31,840 nucleotides of DNA from positions 1 to 31,840 of the IMG/VR virus record IMGVR_UViG_3300020474_000064. The stretch is one strand, 5' to 3'. The stretch comes from a virus. Position numbers and translations under genes: made by a program. Positions within the stretch are counted from its first letter, which is position 1. Each line of letters opens with the position of its first letter. Positions 14,599 through 22,903 of this stretch are shown piece by piece. Under the pieces are notes generated by a model. That model had not been told where the DNA came from. It ran no database searches and saw only the letters and a list, made by a program, of their open reading frames with translations.

Positions 14599-14640
14599 GA
14601 ATCCTCTACTGCTACACCGGTAGGGGATTTCGTGTTTTTC
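14599..14640 (+). terminator. Rho-independent terminator after the HTH gene
   Basis: A 10-bp stem, AATCCTCTAC with GTAGGGGATT (one G-U, 14600-14609 and 14620-14629), encloses a 10-nt loop. It is followed by a T-rich tail, TTCGTGTTTTT. It begins 20 nt after the upstream stop and isolates that gene from the neck genes. Confidence 0.75.
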
Positions 14641-14643
14641 GGA

Positions 14644-14652
14644 TGTTATACT
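14644..14652 (+). promoter_or_regulatory. Extended -10, leaderless-type promoter of the neck/tail operon
   Basis: TGT plus TATACT (14647-14652) is followed by 6 nt and the ATG at 14659, with no ribosome site in between. It lies directly behind the terminator at 14599-14640, so it probably restarts transcription for the tail genes. Confidence 0.5.
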
Positions 14653-14658
14653 TGTGAT

Positions 14659-15006
14659 ATGCCTTCAATTACAACAGCATTATTAAACGAATCTATTGAC
14701 ATAGAAAGACTATCAGGTTCAACATCTCTAGACGATAGAGGTAATGAAGTCACAGCTTGGTCATCTAGTTCTTCTAGTGTTCAAGCAAGAATTATTCATA
14801 CAAAAGAATTCACAGAAGATGATGATATGAATATAGAAGCAAATCTTTTAAGACTTCGTGTTATGGTTCCTGCAACTACAGATGTAGATGTTAAGGATAG
14901 AGTTTCTTATAATTCTAAAAAATGGAATGTCAAAGGTGTTAAAACAGTTAAAGATAGATTTGGTAATACTTTTTATAAACAAATTATTATGGAGAGTGGT
15001 TACTAA
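14659..15006 (+). CDS. Head-closure / head-tail joining protein
   Basis: A GTG at 14632 is in frame but lies in the terminator tail, so the ATG at 14659 (115 aa) is preferred. The sequence follows the SPP1 gp16 / HK97 gp7-type stopper pattern: ESIDIERLSG, a G-N-E-V-x-A-W turn, SVQARII, then LRVMVPATTDVDVKDRVSYNS and a final WNVKGV strand. These proteins plug the portal channel beneath the adaptor and join the tail. The short size and position before the gp10-like and terminator genes agree. The next gene overlaps by one base (TAATG). Confidence 0.75.
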   Translation: MPSITTALLNESIDIERLSGSTSLDDRGNEVTAWSSSSSSVQARIIHTKEFTEDDDMNIEANLLRLRVMVPATTDVDVKDRVSYNSKKWNVKGVKTVKDRFGNTFYKQIIMESGY

Positions 15007-16136
15007 TGGCAAAGAAACCACCTAGAGTAGTACAAAAAATTGTAGGCAGATCTAGAAGAAGTTTAAGGATGACAAAGACTGCTAGAGCAGGACAGCGTTA
15101 TTTAATTTTTGCTGAAAAAGATAGTAACAGTGAGTTAGAATTTCCTGAATCTGTAAACGATTTAAGAAGTTATATTTACACATACTCAGTTATTTCTAAC
15201 GATGTTACCAACATAGTGCCTTCAAAAACATTAAGAAAAATTAACTCAGCTAACTTAAGACTTGGTCGTATGGTTGGTGACTATAACGCTGTTAGAAACA
15301 CAATTAAAGGTCTTTCTAAAGAGCATGAAGTGTCAGGTGTTGGTCAAAGGTTTTTAAGAAGAGCTGGAGGTCGTATTTCAGGTTCAGCTATGAGAGTTAT
15401 TCCTTCAGGAGACAGTGTTTTTACTAGAGCAGCATTTCGTGGAGTTAGGTCTGTAGCAGGTGCTAACTTAACAATGTTCACAGATAACATGATGAACAAG
15501 TTAAAACCAGGTGAAGCTTCTAGCAGAATGGTTACTGACCGTGCATTAAGAAAACTTGCAAGAAAAGGTGAACTTGGAGTTGACTATATGGCTGCTTATG
15601 TAGAACTAAAGCTAAAAGAAAACACACCTATCGATTCAGGTGCTTTGTATGAGTCTATAAAAAATAGAAAAGGTAGAGGCTACGGTAAGGCCGTATCAGG
15701 TGGTAGTAAAGCAGCACAAAAAATAGTTAGTATTGGTGATGTTCCTAATATGCCTGACCCACGAGTACCTTATCCATGGGTTGTAGAGTTTGGTATTAAT
15801 AATGGTTTTGACAGAGAGACACAGCACTTAAATACAAGGCTAGGTGGAGATGTTCCAAAAAGATTTCAATTTTTAAAGAAAGTTACAGGTCCAAGGCCTG
15901 AAGGCGACAATTATTTTGGTGGTTTTTATAACAATGACAATAGAGCACCTATGTTAAACAGAAAAGATAGAACTAAAGGTGCAATGATGAGAAGAGCTTT
16001 AAATAAAATTATTGATGATTTCAAAAGAAGTAGTTATGGAAGAGTTGGTGTTGCTCAAAAAGATTTCTTGACATTCGACCAAGTATGGAATGCAGGAGAA
16101 AAATATAGCACACGAAGTACGGAGACACCTTTCTAA
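15006..16136 (+). CDS. Neck protein, HK97 gp10-like, with long N-terminal extension
   Basis: The part from about residue 195 has the HK97 gp10 signature (YVELKLKENTPIDSGALYESI: an amphipathic helix followed by P-x-D-S-G-x-L), then a strand-rich section with PYPWVVEFG. gp10-like proteins sit at the head-tail interface. The family is usually 110-170 residues. Here there are 376, with a basic N-terminal region of about 190 residues (PPRVVQKIVGRSRRSLRM at the start) that I cannot assign, plus a C-terminal extension ending TRSTETPF. Coupling to both neighbours by TAATG overlaps supports the start. Confidence 0.6.
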   Translation: MAKKPPRVVQKIVGRSRRSLRMTKTARAGQRYLIFAEKDSNSELEFPESVNDLRSYIYTYSVISNDVTNIVPSKTLRKINSANLRLGRMVGDYNAVRNTIKGLSKEHEVSGVGQRFLRRAGGRISGSAMRVIPSGDSVFTRAAFRGVRSVAGANLTMFTDNMMNKLKPGEASSRMVTDRALRKLARKGELGVDYMAAYVELKLKENTPIDSGALYESIKNRKGRGYGKAVSGGSKAAQKIVSIGDVPNMPDPRVPYPWVVEFGINNGFDRETQHLNTRLGGDVPKRFQFLKKVTGPRPEGDNYFGGFYNNDNRAPMLNRKDRTKGAMMRRALNKIIDDFKRSSYGRVGVAQKDFLTFDQVWNAGEKYSTRSTETPF

Positions 16137-16588
16137 TGGCTATAAACTTACCTGATTCAGAAATTTTATTTAGAACTTGGGCTACAAGTCAAAGTGTTAT
16201 TACAGATATTGTTAGCACAAGAATTGCTACAAGATTACCTTCTAATGCTACTTTGCCTTTTGCAGTAGTAGATTTACTAGATTCTGCACCTGAAAATATA
16301 AACAGTGCAGGCATTTGGACAGCATTTTTTAATATAGATTGCTTTGCTGGTAAATATGGATCTGACGGTAATAAAGCAACTCCAGACTTTGCTACTGCTT
16401 ATTCTCTTGCTAATGCTTTTGTTAGATGTGCTTTTGACCAAACACCTACAAAATACTCAATAACAGGTACAGATGGAATAATATATGGATTTAATCCTAT
16501 CAGTGGTCCGTCTAGGATGGAAGATACAGAGAGGAATTTAGCACGCTATACTGTAAATGTAGGAATGTATTATGGAGAAGCAACATGA
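16136..16588 (+). CDS. Tail terminator protein
   Basis: 150 residues, in the slot occupied by tail terminators (gpU / gp17-like), which cap the tail tube and bind the head connector. The pattern fits: an N-terminal helix (LPDSEILFRTWATSQ), ATRLPSNATLPFAVVDLLDS with the L-P-F-x-V-V strand, then FFNIDCFAG, and an ATAYSLANAFVRCAF helix before the final strands. No motif is diagnostic, so the call rests on fold pattern and order. Its stop overlaps the next start (ATGA). Confidence 0.65.
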   Translation: MAINLPDSEILFRTWATSQSVITDIVSTRIATRLPSNATLPFAVVDLLDSAPENINSAGIWTAFFNIDCFAGKYGSDGNKATPDFATAYSLANAFVRCAFDQTPTKYSITGTDGIIYGFNPISGPSRMEDTERNLARYTVNVGMYYGEAT

Positions 16589-16878
16589 AAAATGTTAAAG
16601 TAAATCCTTTTATCAGGGTTTTTGATGCCATTAGGGATGAAAAACTTGATATCATTTTTGACAACAAACAATGGATAGAAGTAAAAGAATCTGAATGGAA
16701 AAGACTTTCTGAGTCACAGACCAAACAAGGTGATGTTTTAGTTCCGACATTTGTTGCTGAAGGTGAGGGTATGGGAGATATAAACAACCTCGTAACCGAG
16801 AAAATCGAGGACGAAGTTGTAAGTGATGAAGAGTGGCATGAAGTCGAGGAAGAAGTCATAGTAGAAGAAGAAGAGTGA
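16585..16878 (+). CDS. Small acidic hypothetical protein, 97 aa
   Basis: The N-terminal 50 residues look folded (NPFIRVFDAIRDEKLDIIFD), and the C-terminal third is almost purely Glu/Val/Asp. Small proteins of this sort often lie between tail terminator and major tail protein. No function is known. The ATG overlaps the upstream stop by 4 nt. A hairpin spans its stop codon. Confidence 0.65.
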   Translation: MKNVKVNPFIRVFDAIRDEKLDIIFDNKQWIEVKESEWKRLSESQTKQGDVLVPTFVAEGEGMGDINNLVTEKIEDEVVSDEEWHEVEEEVIVEEEE

Positions 16879-16888
16879 CAAGCTCTTC
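16870..16888 (+). other. Small hairpin over the stop codon, before the major tail gene
   Basis: GAAGAG (16870-16875) pairs with CTCTTC (16883-16888) around a 7-nt loop that contains the TGA stop. It lies 25 nt before the major tail protein start, like the hairpin placed before the capsid gene. Confidence 0.35.
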
Positions 16889-16913
16889 CAAGTAGAAAAA
16901 GTAGGTAAAAGTA

Positions 16914-17519
16914 ATGGCACAAAGTATTACAGAAGTAATCTTGGGAACAGGAAACCTTTTTGTAGCATCTGAAAGCGATTTGAATGGTGGAAGTCCTAAT
17001 ACGACTTTCCCAACTAATCCAGCAGCTACACCAGCGTCATCCTATTGGGATAACATTGGATATTCAGAAGGTGGATTTTCTTTAGAATATGATAAGACTT
17101 TTGATGACATCATGGTTGCAGAAGAAGTAGATCCAATTAAGACTATTAAAACTGCTCAAGAAGTCAGAATAACAGGCGAGCTAGCTCAAGCATCATTAAG
17201 AAACTTGAAGTTTGCTATGGCTGGTGGTACAACATCAGCAAGCACTCCAGGCTCTGGATACACAACTTTAACTCCACCAACAACTGATTCTTTCACAGAA
17301 ATGTCATTGTTGTTAAGAGTTAATGCTCCAGGGACAGATGATGGTGGAACTGCAAAATTGAGAGACATTCAAGTCCCTCGTGCAGTCAATGTTGGAGCTT
17401 TCTCAATGGTTCACGCAAAAGCACCACAAAAGGTAACAATCACAGTTGAGTACAAAGTACTTAAACCAAATAGTGATGCACCTTTTGCTAATATATTTAA
17501 AGTTATTGACACAGATTAA
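16914..17519 (+). CDS. Major tail (tube) protein
   Basis: 201 residues, directly before the frameshifted chaperone pair, which is the invariant place of the tail tube protein. It opens AQSITEVILGTGNLFVA and has GYSEGGFSLEYDKTFDDIMV, then TIKTAQEVRITGELAQASLRNL, and a late KVTITVEYKVLKP strand. This alternation of beta strands around one helix fits the siphovirus tube fold. TAGGT lies 10 nt before the ATG. Weak hairpins flank the gene. Confidence 0.82.
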   Translation: MAQSITEVILGTGNLFVASESDLNGGSPNTTFPTNPAATPASSYWDNIGYSEGGFSLEYDKTFDDIMVAEEVDPIKTIKTAQEVRITGELAQASLRNLKFAMAGGTTSASTPGSGYTTLTPPTTDSFTEMSLLLRVNAPGTDDGGTAKLRDIQVPRAVNVGAFSMVHAKAPQKVTITVEYKVLKPNSDAPFANIFKVIDTD

Positions 17520-17549
17520 TAACTAAGAAAAGTAAAAGATAGGAGAGTA

Positions 17550-17897
17550 ATGTCAGAGTTTAAGGACTTCGATAAGGCTTATGAAGAGCTTACACAAAAT
17601 ACGCTAGATTTTAAGGTAGCTGGAAAGAAATACAGTATTCCTGGACAGCTACCCGCTAGTGTAGTTTTAGGTCAACTAGCTGTTCTAAATGAACAAGGCT
17701 TAGTAGATCCAAAGCAAATTAGTAAATTCTTAGAGCAATTGTTAGGTACAGAAGTACTACAAGATATGATGGAGAATAAAGTATCTTGGAAACAATTGGA
17801 AGATTTATTAAATTGGTTATTAATACAGTATGAGGTCATACCAGACCCTGATGCTGATGTAACTGAAGATGAGGGAGACGAAGACTCCCCAAAATAA
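17550..17897 (+). CDS. Tail assembly chaperone, G component
   Basis: 115 residues. The first of two chaperone ORFs that coat the tape measure protein while the tube forms. It has a compact N-terminal domain (KVAGKKYSIPGQLPASVVLG), helices with KQISKFLEQLLG and SWKQLEDLLNWLLIQYEVI, and an acidic end. TAGGAG lies 8 nt before the ATG. The last two sense codons form a slippery heptamer placed directly on the TAA stop, so a fraction of ribosomes will continue in the -1 frame. Confidence 0.88.
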   Translation: MSEFKDFDKAYEELTQNTLDFKVAGKKYSIPGQLPASVVLGQLAVLNEQGLVDPKQISKFLEQLLGTEVLQDMMENKVSWKQLEDLLNWLLIQYEVIPDPDADVTEDEGDEDSPK

Positions 17898-18175
17898 ATA
17901 TCTCTACTGATGACCTTTTAATTAGATACCCAGCAGTAGAGGCAGACTTCCATCGTTTCTATAATATTGACCCCATGACAGTATCTTGGAGAAAATTCAA
18001 GGTGCTTTTGTTTTCTTTAGTTTCTCAAGAATCTGCTTTTTATGCACCATACCATAGAGAAATTTATGAGGAAATGAAAGAAAAAAATTCAAAAGAATCC
18101 GACTTTACAAGAAATAAAGATAAAACAAGAGTTTCTCTCGATGTAGCTATGCAGGAAATAGGAGTAGATAGGTAA
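17550..18175 (+). CDS. Tail assembly chaperone GT, made by -1 frameshift
   Basis: Slipping at 17888-17894 carries ribosomes from the G ORF into a -1 frame that stays open from 17894 to the TAA at 18173-18175, giving a 208-residue fusion. The added 93 residues begin INISTDDLLIRYPAVEADF and contain MTVSWRKFKVLLFSLV, a T-domain pattern like that in actinophage chaperones (a W-R-r-l-x-v-L-l-x-x-L motif). The internal ATG at 17975 is not needed. The T region ends exactly where the tape measure gene begins, as in other siphoviruses. The fusion links tube subunits to the tape measure. Confidence 0.85.
17888..17894 (+). other. Programmed -1 ribosomal frameshift site
   Basis: The heptamer C CCA AAA fits the X-XXY-YYZ rule in the zero frame, and the zero-frame TAA stop follows at once. 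Both tRNAs can re-pair after one step back (CCA to CCC, AAA to AAA). No strong pseudoknot was identified downstream. Confidence 0.85.
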
Positions 18176-21100
18176 ATGGCTGACTTTAAAATAACGGGTG
18201 CAATGCGTCTGATGACAGACGCTGCGTCACAGCAGCTTGCGTCTGTTGGTGCTAAAGCAACTCAAACACTTTCTAAAGTTGGTGGTGCTGCTGCTAATGC
18301 TATAAGTGCAGCTACTGTTGGTTTATTCGCAGGTCTTTCTTTTGCAATGGCTGCAGGTGCAGTCTCAGCAGTTAAGTTTCAAAATGAATTTGCAAATGTT
18401 AAGAAAACTATGTCCGATATCGAGGACCCTGAAGTTTTCGGAAAAATACAAGAAGATTTAGTTAAGTTAGCAACTCAAATACCAATTACAGCAGGTGAAC
18501 TAGCTGGTATTGCATCTGTTGGTGGACAGTTAGGTATTGGTGCTGATGATATTACAAAATTTACAGAAGTTGTAGCAAAATTAGGTGGAGCTACAAACAT
18601 GAGTTCAGAACAAGCTGCTACTTCTATGGCTAGGTTCTTAAATGTTACAAACGAAAACATTGATTCAATTGGTAAGTATTCATCTGTTCTTGTTGAACTA
18701 GGTAACAATGTTGCTGCTCAAGAAGGAGAAATTATACTTTTAGCCCAGAACTTTGGTGCTTCAGGTAATCTTGCAGGTTTAGCAACAGAAGAAATATTAG
18801 CTTTCTCAGCAGCGATGAAAGAAACAGGTCAGCAGTCTCAGGCTGGTGCAACAGCTCTTTCTAAATTATTCCTTAATATAACAGACGCAGCAAAACTAGG
18901 TGGCGACGAAATGGCTACCTTTGCACAAGTTGCAGGTCAAGATGTTGATGAGTTTAGAAGATTAATAGAAACAGATGTTGGACAAGCTGTACAGATATTA
19001 TTAGCTGGTTTGAACAAGATGGGAGATGAAGGTAGATCTACTACCGCAGTATTACAAGAAATGGGCTTAGGAACTGTTCGTGTAAGAAAAGCAATCTTAT
19101 CTTTAGCTAACAACGAAGAAGGTCTAGCCGAAGCTATGAGTAGAGCCAAAGCTGAAGTCATTGACCAGAATGCTTTGAATGAAGAAGCAGCAGAAAAATT
19201 TGGTACAGTTGCTATGCAAATGCAACAATTTAAATCTACGATGGGTGCAGCTTCAATTACTTTAGGTCAAATATTCTTACCTATTATGGAAAAATTAGCA
19301 GGGATATTAGTATCAGTAGCTAATGCTTTCTTCGGACTTGCAGAATTTTTTAGAGATTATCCTGCTGCATTTTGGACAACTTTTTCTGTATCTTTCGTTG
19401 CTATGTCTCTTGCTCTACTAAAAATGGGTAAGGCTCTTACAGGTCCTAAAGGATTAATAACATCAATGTTGAAGTTTGCAGGAATTACTGGAGGCGTAGG
19501 ATTAGTCATAGCTGGTGTAGTTGCAGCTCTTGGATTCGCAGCTGCTGCTTATGGAAAATATAAAAAAGAATTACAAGAAGTACAAGATGTTCAAGAAGGT
19601 GTATCTAAAACTATTGAAAGTATGTCTATAAGTCTTGCTGATGGATTTAAGGCAGAACCTATAGATGCAGATACTTGGGAAGAATTTGTTACCAACTTAC
19701 CAGAAGCAGTAAGAAATTCTGTTATTAAAGGTGTTGAAGAAGGAACTATGGACCAAGATTTGTTTAATAATTTAATAGCAAATGCAGAAAAATTAGGTCC
19801 TGAATTCGGTGATACTCTTAGAGATGCTTTAGATATTGATGAAGGTTTCTTTGGAGACTTTATTCCTGAGGACAGTGAATCAATACAAGAAATTCTTGCA
19901 ATGATTGAAGGTGCAGGCCTTGGGGAACAATTAGGGGGAACTGTTTCTTTATTAGAAGAATACAATAAATTAATTTTTCAAGGAAACAGAGCAGATAAAG
20001 ATAGATTAGCAATAGTAAAAGATTTATTAGTTACACAATTGTCAATTGTTGATGGTGTGCAGATAGAAAAAGAAGTAAGAGACAAAGAAATATCAGCAGC
20101 ACTTAATGAACATTTTGGTTTACAAGTTAAGACTGATAAAAGATTAAGAGATATGATGTCTACCGAAGCAGGTAGAGTAAAACTTGCAAAAGAACTTGCT
20201 AAAGAAAGTAAAAAATTCAGAGATTTAATTTATGATACAGCTGATGGTGTAGAAGAAATAGTAGATGAAACAGAAGAAGTAGAATCAAATCTTGATTCCT
20301 TGTTAAGAATTACTAGAGACTTTAGAACAAAAATTGATAATTTATTTAATCCAATAAAAGAACAATTTGAAATGCAAAAAAATGAAAGAGACTTACAAAA
20401 AGCTCATAAAGAACATGCAGATTTACACCAAGAACAACTTGATCTAACAAATGAAGATGTTGCATTACAGCAAGAGTTAGTTGACTTAGGTTCACAAGAA
20501 GTAACTAATGCAGAAGAAAAACTTGAGATGCAAGAGTTGGAAAATGAAGCATTAGAAATTGAAGAACGACTTAGAACAGGAATGGCGTTAACTGCTAACG
20601 AACAACTTCGAAAAGAAAAACTTAAGAAGGATTTGGTTAGAGTTAATGCAGCTGCTGCTCATGGTTCTTTAGAATTTGCTGAATTAGAAGCAAAAGCTAT
20701 ACAAGAACAAATAGATGAAATAGATGGTAAAGCAGTTACTCAAGCACAAGCAGATGAATTAAGAGCTCAAGCTCTTGATGTCGCAGAAAACGCACAACTA
20801 AGAAGACAGGAAGAAATTGCCACTATAGAAGAAAGAAGAATAGAAATTGGTGAAAGACTTAAAGAAATTCCTGATGATATTTTAGATGTACACGAAGACA
20901 TTCACACATTACAAAGAGATTTAGTAAATAACACACTCGACATGATTGAAGCACAAGCTAAATTCAACACAGTCAAAGAAGAAGAATTAAGATTAACTGC
21001 TCAACTTCTTGGAATGGACAATCAGAGAATTGATGGATTGATGACATTGATGAACCATGCAAGAGTTGAATCAGGACCTTTAGGTCAAGGAAGAGTAGAT

Positions 21101-21496
21101 TATATATTACAAAATATTCCGTCTATTGCTGCTTTGTTAGGTTATACATCAGGAAACTCTGTTACAGGTGGACAAATGCAAGATTTATTTACTGACTTTA
21201 AATCTTCTGGTGGTTATGGAAATATGAAACCTACTTACAGACACATGGGTGGTAACTTTAAGCCTGGACAAAATTATGTCGTTGGTGAATATGGACCTGA
21301 AATGATGAAAGCATTTCCAGGTGGTGGTGGTCAGATTACTCCTATGGGAGACTCAAGAGGTGACACAACTAATTATGTTACACTTAATGTAACAGGCCTT
21401 CCTTCAGATCCTATAGCAGCTAGAAGAACAGCTCAAACAATTCAAAAAGAATTAAACAAACTAAAAAGTGATGGAAGAAGTGGAGTAGTAAGATGA
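18176..21496 (+). CDS. Tape measure protein
   Basis: 1106 residues; it sets tail length and is ejected with DNA. The N-terminal 330 residues match the phage tail tape measure core domain (KFQNEFANVKKTMSDIEDPE, LVKLATQIPITAGELAGIAS, then a TNMSSEQAATSMARFLNV repeat). Hydrophobic Ala/Gly-rich helices lie at about 45-65 and 399-456 and could cross a membrane during infection. About 728-932 is a long charged coiled coil rich in E, Q and L. The C-terminus carries NYVVGEYGPEMM (about 1032), a common tape-measure end motif. At roughly 0.15 nm per residue the tail would be near 165 nm. It begins right after the chaperone stop, with GGAG and AGG upstream. Confidence 0.95.
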   Translation: MADFKITGAMRLMTDAASQQLASVGAKATQTLSKVGGAAANAISAATVGLFAGLSFAMAAGAVSAVKFQNEFANVKKTMSDIEDPEVFGKIQEDLVKLATQIPITAGELAGIASVGGQLGIGADDITKFTEVVAKLGGATNMSSEQAATSMARFLNVTNENIDSIGKYSSVLVELGNNVAAQEGEIILLAQNFGASGNLAGLATEEILAFSAAMKETGQQSQAGATALSKLFLNITDAAKLGGDEMATFAQVAGQDVDEFRRLIETDVGQAVQILLAGLNKMGDEGRSTTAVLQEMGLGTVRVRKAILSLANNEEGLAEAMSRAKAEVIDQNALNEEAAEKFGTVAMQMQQFKSTMGAASITLGQIFLPIMEKLAGILVSVANAFFGLAEFFRDYPAAFWTTFSVSFVAMSLALLKMGKALTGPKGLITSMLKFAGITGGVGLVIAGVVAALGFAAAAYGKYKKELQEVQDVQEGVSKTIESMSISLADGFKAEPIDADTWEEFVTNLPEAVRNSVIKGVEEGTMDQDLFNNLIANAEKLGPEFGDTLRDALDIDEGFFGDFIPEDSESIQEILAMIEGAGLGEQLGGTVSLLEEYNKLIFQGNRADKDRLAIVKDLLVTQLSIVDGVQIEKEVRDKEISAALNEHFGLQVKTDKRLRDMMSTEAGRVKLAKELAKESKKFRDLIYDTADGVEEIVDETEEVESNLDSLLRITRDFRTKIDNLFNPIKEQFEMQKNERDLQKAHKEHADLHQEQLDLTNEDVALQQELVDLGSQEVTNAEEKLEMQELENEALEIEERLRTGMALTANEQLRKEKLKKDLVRVNAAAAHGSLEFAELEAKAIQEQIDEIDGKAVTQAQADELRAQALDVAENAQLRRQEEIATIEERRIEIGERLKEIPDDILDVHEDIHTLQRDLVNNTLDMIEAQAKFNTVKEEELRLTAQLLGMDNQRIDGLMTLMNHARVESGPLGQGRVDYILQNIPSIAALLGYTSGNSVTGGQMQDLFTDFKSSGGYGNMKPTYRHMGGNFKPGQNYVVGEYGPEMMKAFPGGGGQITPMGDSRGDTTNYVTLNVTGLPSDPIAARRTAQTIQKELNKLKSDGRSGVVR

Positions 21497-21654
21497 CCGG
21501 TTTCAATAAACAACCAAGAACAATGAGAGAATTAAAAAGAGGAATATTAGCTCGTATGAGAGCAGGAGAAAGCTTTGAATACATGGTTGCTAATTATCCT
21601 AGAGAAGTACAAGTTGAAGTGGCAGAATGGATTAAGAAAAAAGTAGATGGCTAA
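21493..21654 (+). CDS. Small basic protein, 53 aa, between tape measure and distal tail genes
   Basis: It begins MTGFNKQPRTMRELKRG and ends WIKKKVDG, a mostly helical, basic product with Y-M-V-A-N-Y-P in the middle. The ATG overlaps the tape measure stop (ATGA), and its own end overlaps the next ATG by 8 nt, so it fits a coupled chain. Function is unknown. Confidence 0.65.
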   Translation: MTGFNKQPRTMRELKRGILARMRAGESFEYMVANYPREVQVEVAEWIKKKVDG

Positions 21655-22903
21655 TACAATGACAATAGGGAGAGTGACATTCACTTCTCCAAGAGACATA
21701 AAAGAAAGCTCTGTTCAGTCTAGTAACTTGAACAATCTCGAAAGAAGTTTTAGTTTTAACGGATCTATTTGCGAAGATACTATTGCTGCTACAAAAAAAT
21801 TAAGAGACGAATTAATCTCTTTAGGAAACTCAGATTTAATTTTGCCAATTACTTACGAGGGAGATACAACTTTATCAGGTTATGGAAAAATAACTTCTAT
21901 GGATGTATCTCCCATTAAGTTAGCTACAGGATATTTTTCTTACAACATAGGTTTTGATATGAAGGGTAGACCTTCAGAAATGATTTTTGAATCTAATATG
22001 AGTGGTGCTTTACTTACTAACTCTCATTCAGTAACTACAAATACTACTACTTATGCTCCATGGCACGCAGTACCTGTTAACGCTTATAACTATAAAAATG
22101 ATTCTTTACCTACACCTGTAGTTAGAGCTACTGAAAATGGCAATGTAGCTTTCTTCTACGATGCTGATCTTAGAACATACGCTTCAAATTGGATTGTTAA
22201 TCCTGATGATTTTTATAAAGGTGCAGCAAAAATAACTATGGACTCAACTGTCAAAGCAGGTTACTTAACTGCTAATACACCAACAGGAGTAGAAATATCT
22301 AACGGTATTATAAAAATTACTTCAGGTAGTACTACAGACCAATCAAGGTTTACTTTATCTTTCTATGACAATGGTAATTACACAAGTCAAAGAGAAATAG
22401 AAATATCTAGTGGTTCCTCTCAAACAGAATGGAATGTTTGGAAAACAGTACAAATATTAAGAAATGAACCACAAGAATGTGTTGTAAGATTTGTTACTTA
22501 TTCAGATGATACTCACGGTTATGGAAGATTAACTGTTGATGTAAGTGTTAAAAGAGGTGCTCATCATGCTTCTTTAGTTATATCAGAAGCAGGAACTGCT
22601 ACAAGAAGTGCTAATACTAGAAAAAATTTAAGAATGGTCACATCTAATGCTATGTCAGCAGGAACAGGTTATATTGTAGAATCAAGTGCAGACGGATCTG
22701 GACAAAAATTTATGATAGGAAGTCCTCAAGGTTTTACAGCGGTTGCTTCAAGTAGGCTAATACATTTAGCTAGTAGCCAAGTAAAGACCTTTGTAGGTTA
22801 TGTTTACAACGCTGCTAGTCCTGCTAGCCACGATTCAGGAGATGCTGTTAGAGACCAATACTTGGAAGGACTATACGAAAATATTAGATTAGTGAGGGCA
22901 TAA
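21647..22903 (+). CDS. Probable distal tail protein
   Basis: 418 residues, immediately after the tape measure region, the place of Dit-like hub proteins that connect tube and tip. The N-terminal 120 residues (TIGRVTFTSPRDIKESSV, and later LPITYEGDTTLSGYGKITSMDV) resemble a Dit N-terminal beta domain. The rest is strand-rich with a galectin- or carbohydrate-module look, ending GLYENIRLVRA. No family-specific motif is seen, so identity rests on position. The ribosome site is weak; an alternative ATG lies at 21659. Confidence 0.6.
   Translation: MANTMTIGRVTFTSPRDIKESSVQSSNLNNLERSFSFNGSICEDTIAATKKLRDELISLGNSDLILPITYEGDTTLSGYGKITSMDVSPIKLATGYFSYNIGFDMKGRPSEMIFESNMSGALLTNSHSVTTNTTTYAPWHAVPVNAYNYKNDSLPTPVVRATENGNVAFFYDADLRTYASNWIVNPDDFYKGAAKITMDSTVKAGYLTANTPTGVEISNGIIKITSGSTTDQSRFTLSFYDNGNYTSQREIEISSGSSQTEWNVWKTVQILRNEPQECVVRFVTYSDDTHGYGRLTVDVSVKRGAHHASLVISEAGTATRSANTRKNLRMVTSNAMSAGTGYIVESSADGSGQKFMIGSPQGFTAVASSRLIHLASSQVKTFVGYVYNAASPASHDSGDAVRDQYLEGLYENIRLVRA

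Noticed and set aside
14632-14658. GTG at 14632 as start of the head-closure gene
   Set aside because: It lies in the T-rich tail of the upstream terminator and has no ribosome site; the ATG at 14659 follows an extended -10 box at the leaderless spacing.
16512-16922. 136-codon minus-strand ORF over the tail terminator and the acidic gene
   Set aside because: Ser/Leu/Phe-rich antisense shadow of acidic codons, opposed to two well-supported plus-strand genes.
17975-18175. Independent 66-aa gene starting at the internal ATG 17975
   Set aside because: The frame is open back to the slippery site at 17888-17894 and encodes T-domain sequence before that ATG, so it is the frameshifted part of the chaperone fusion.
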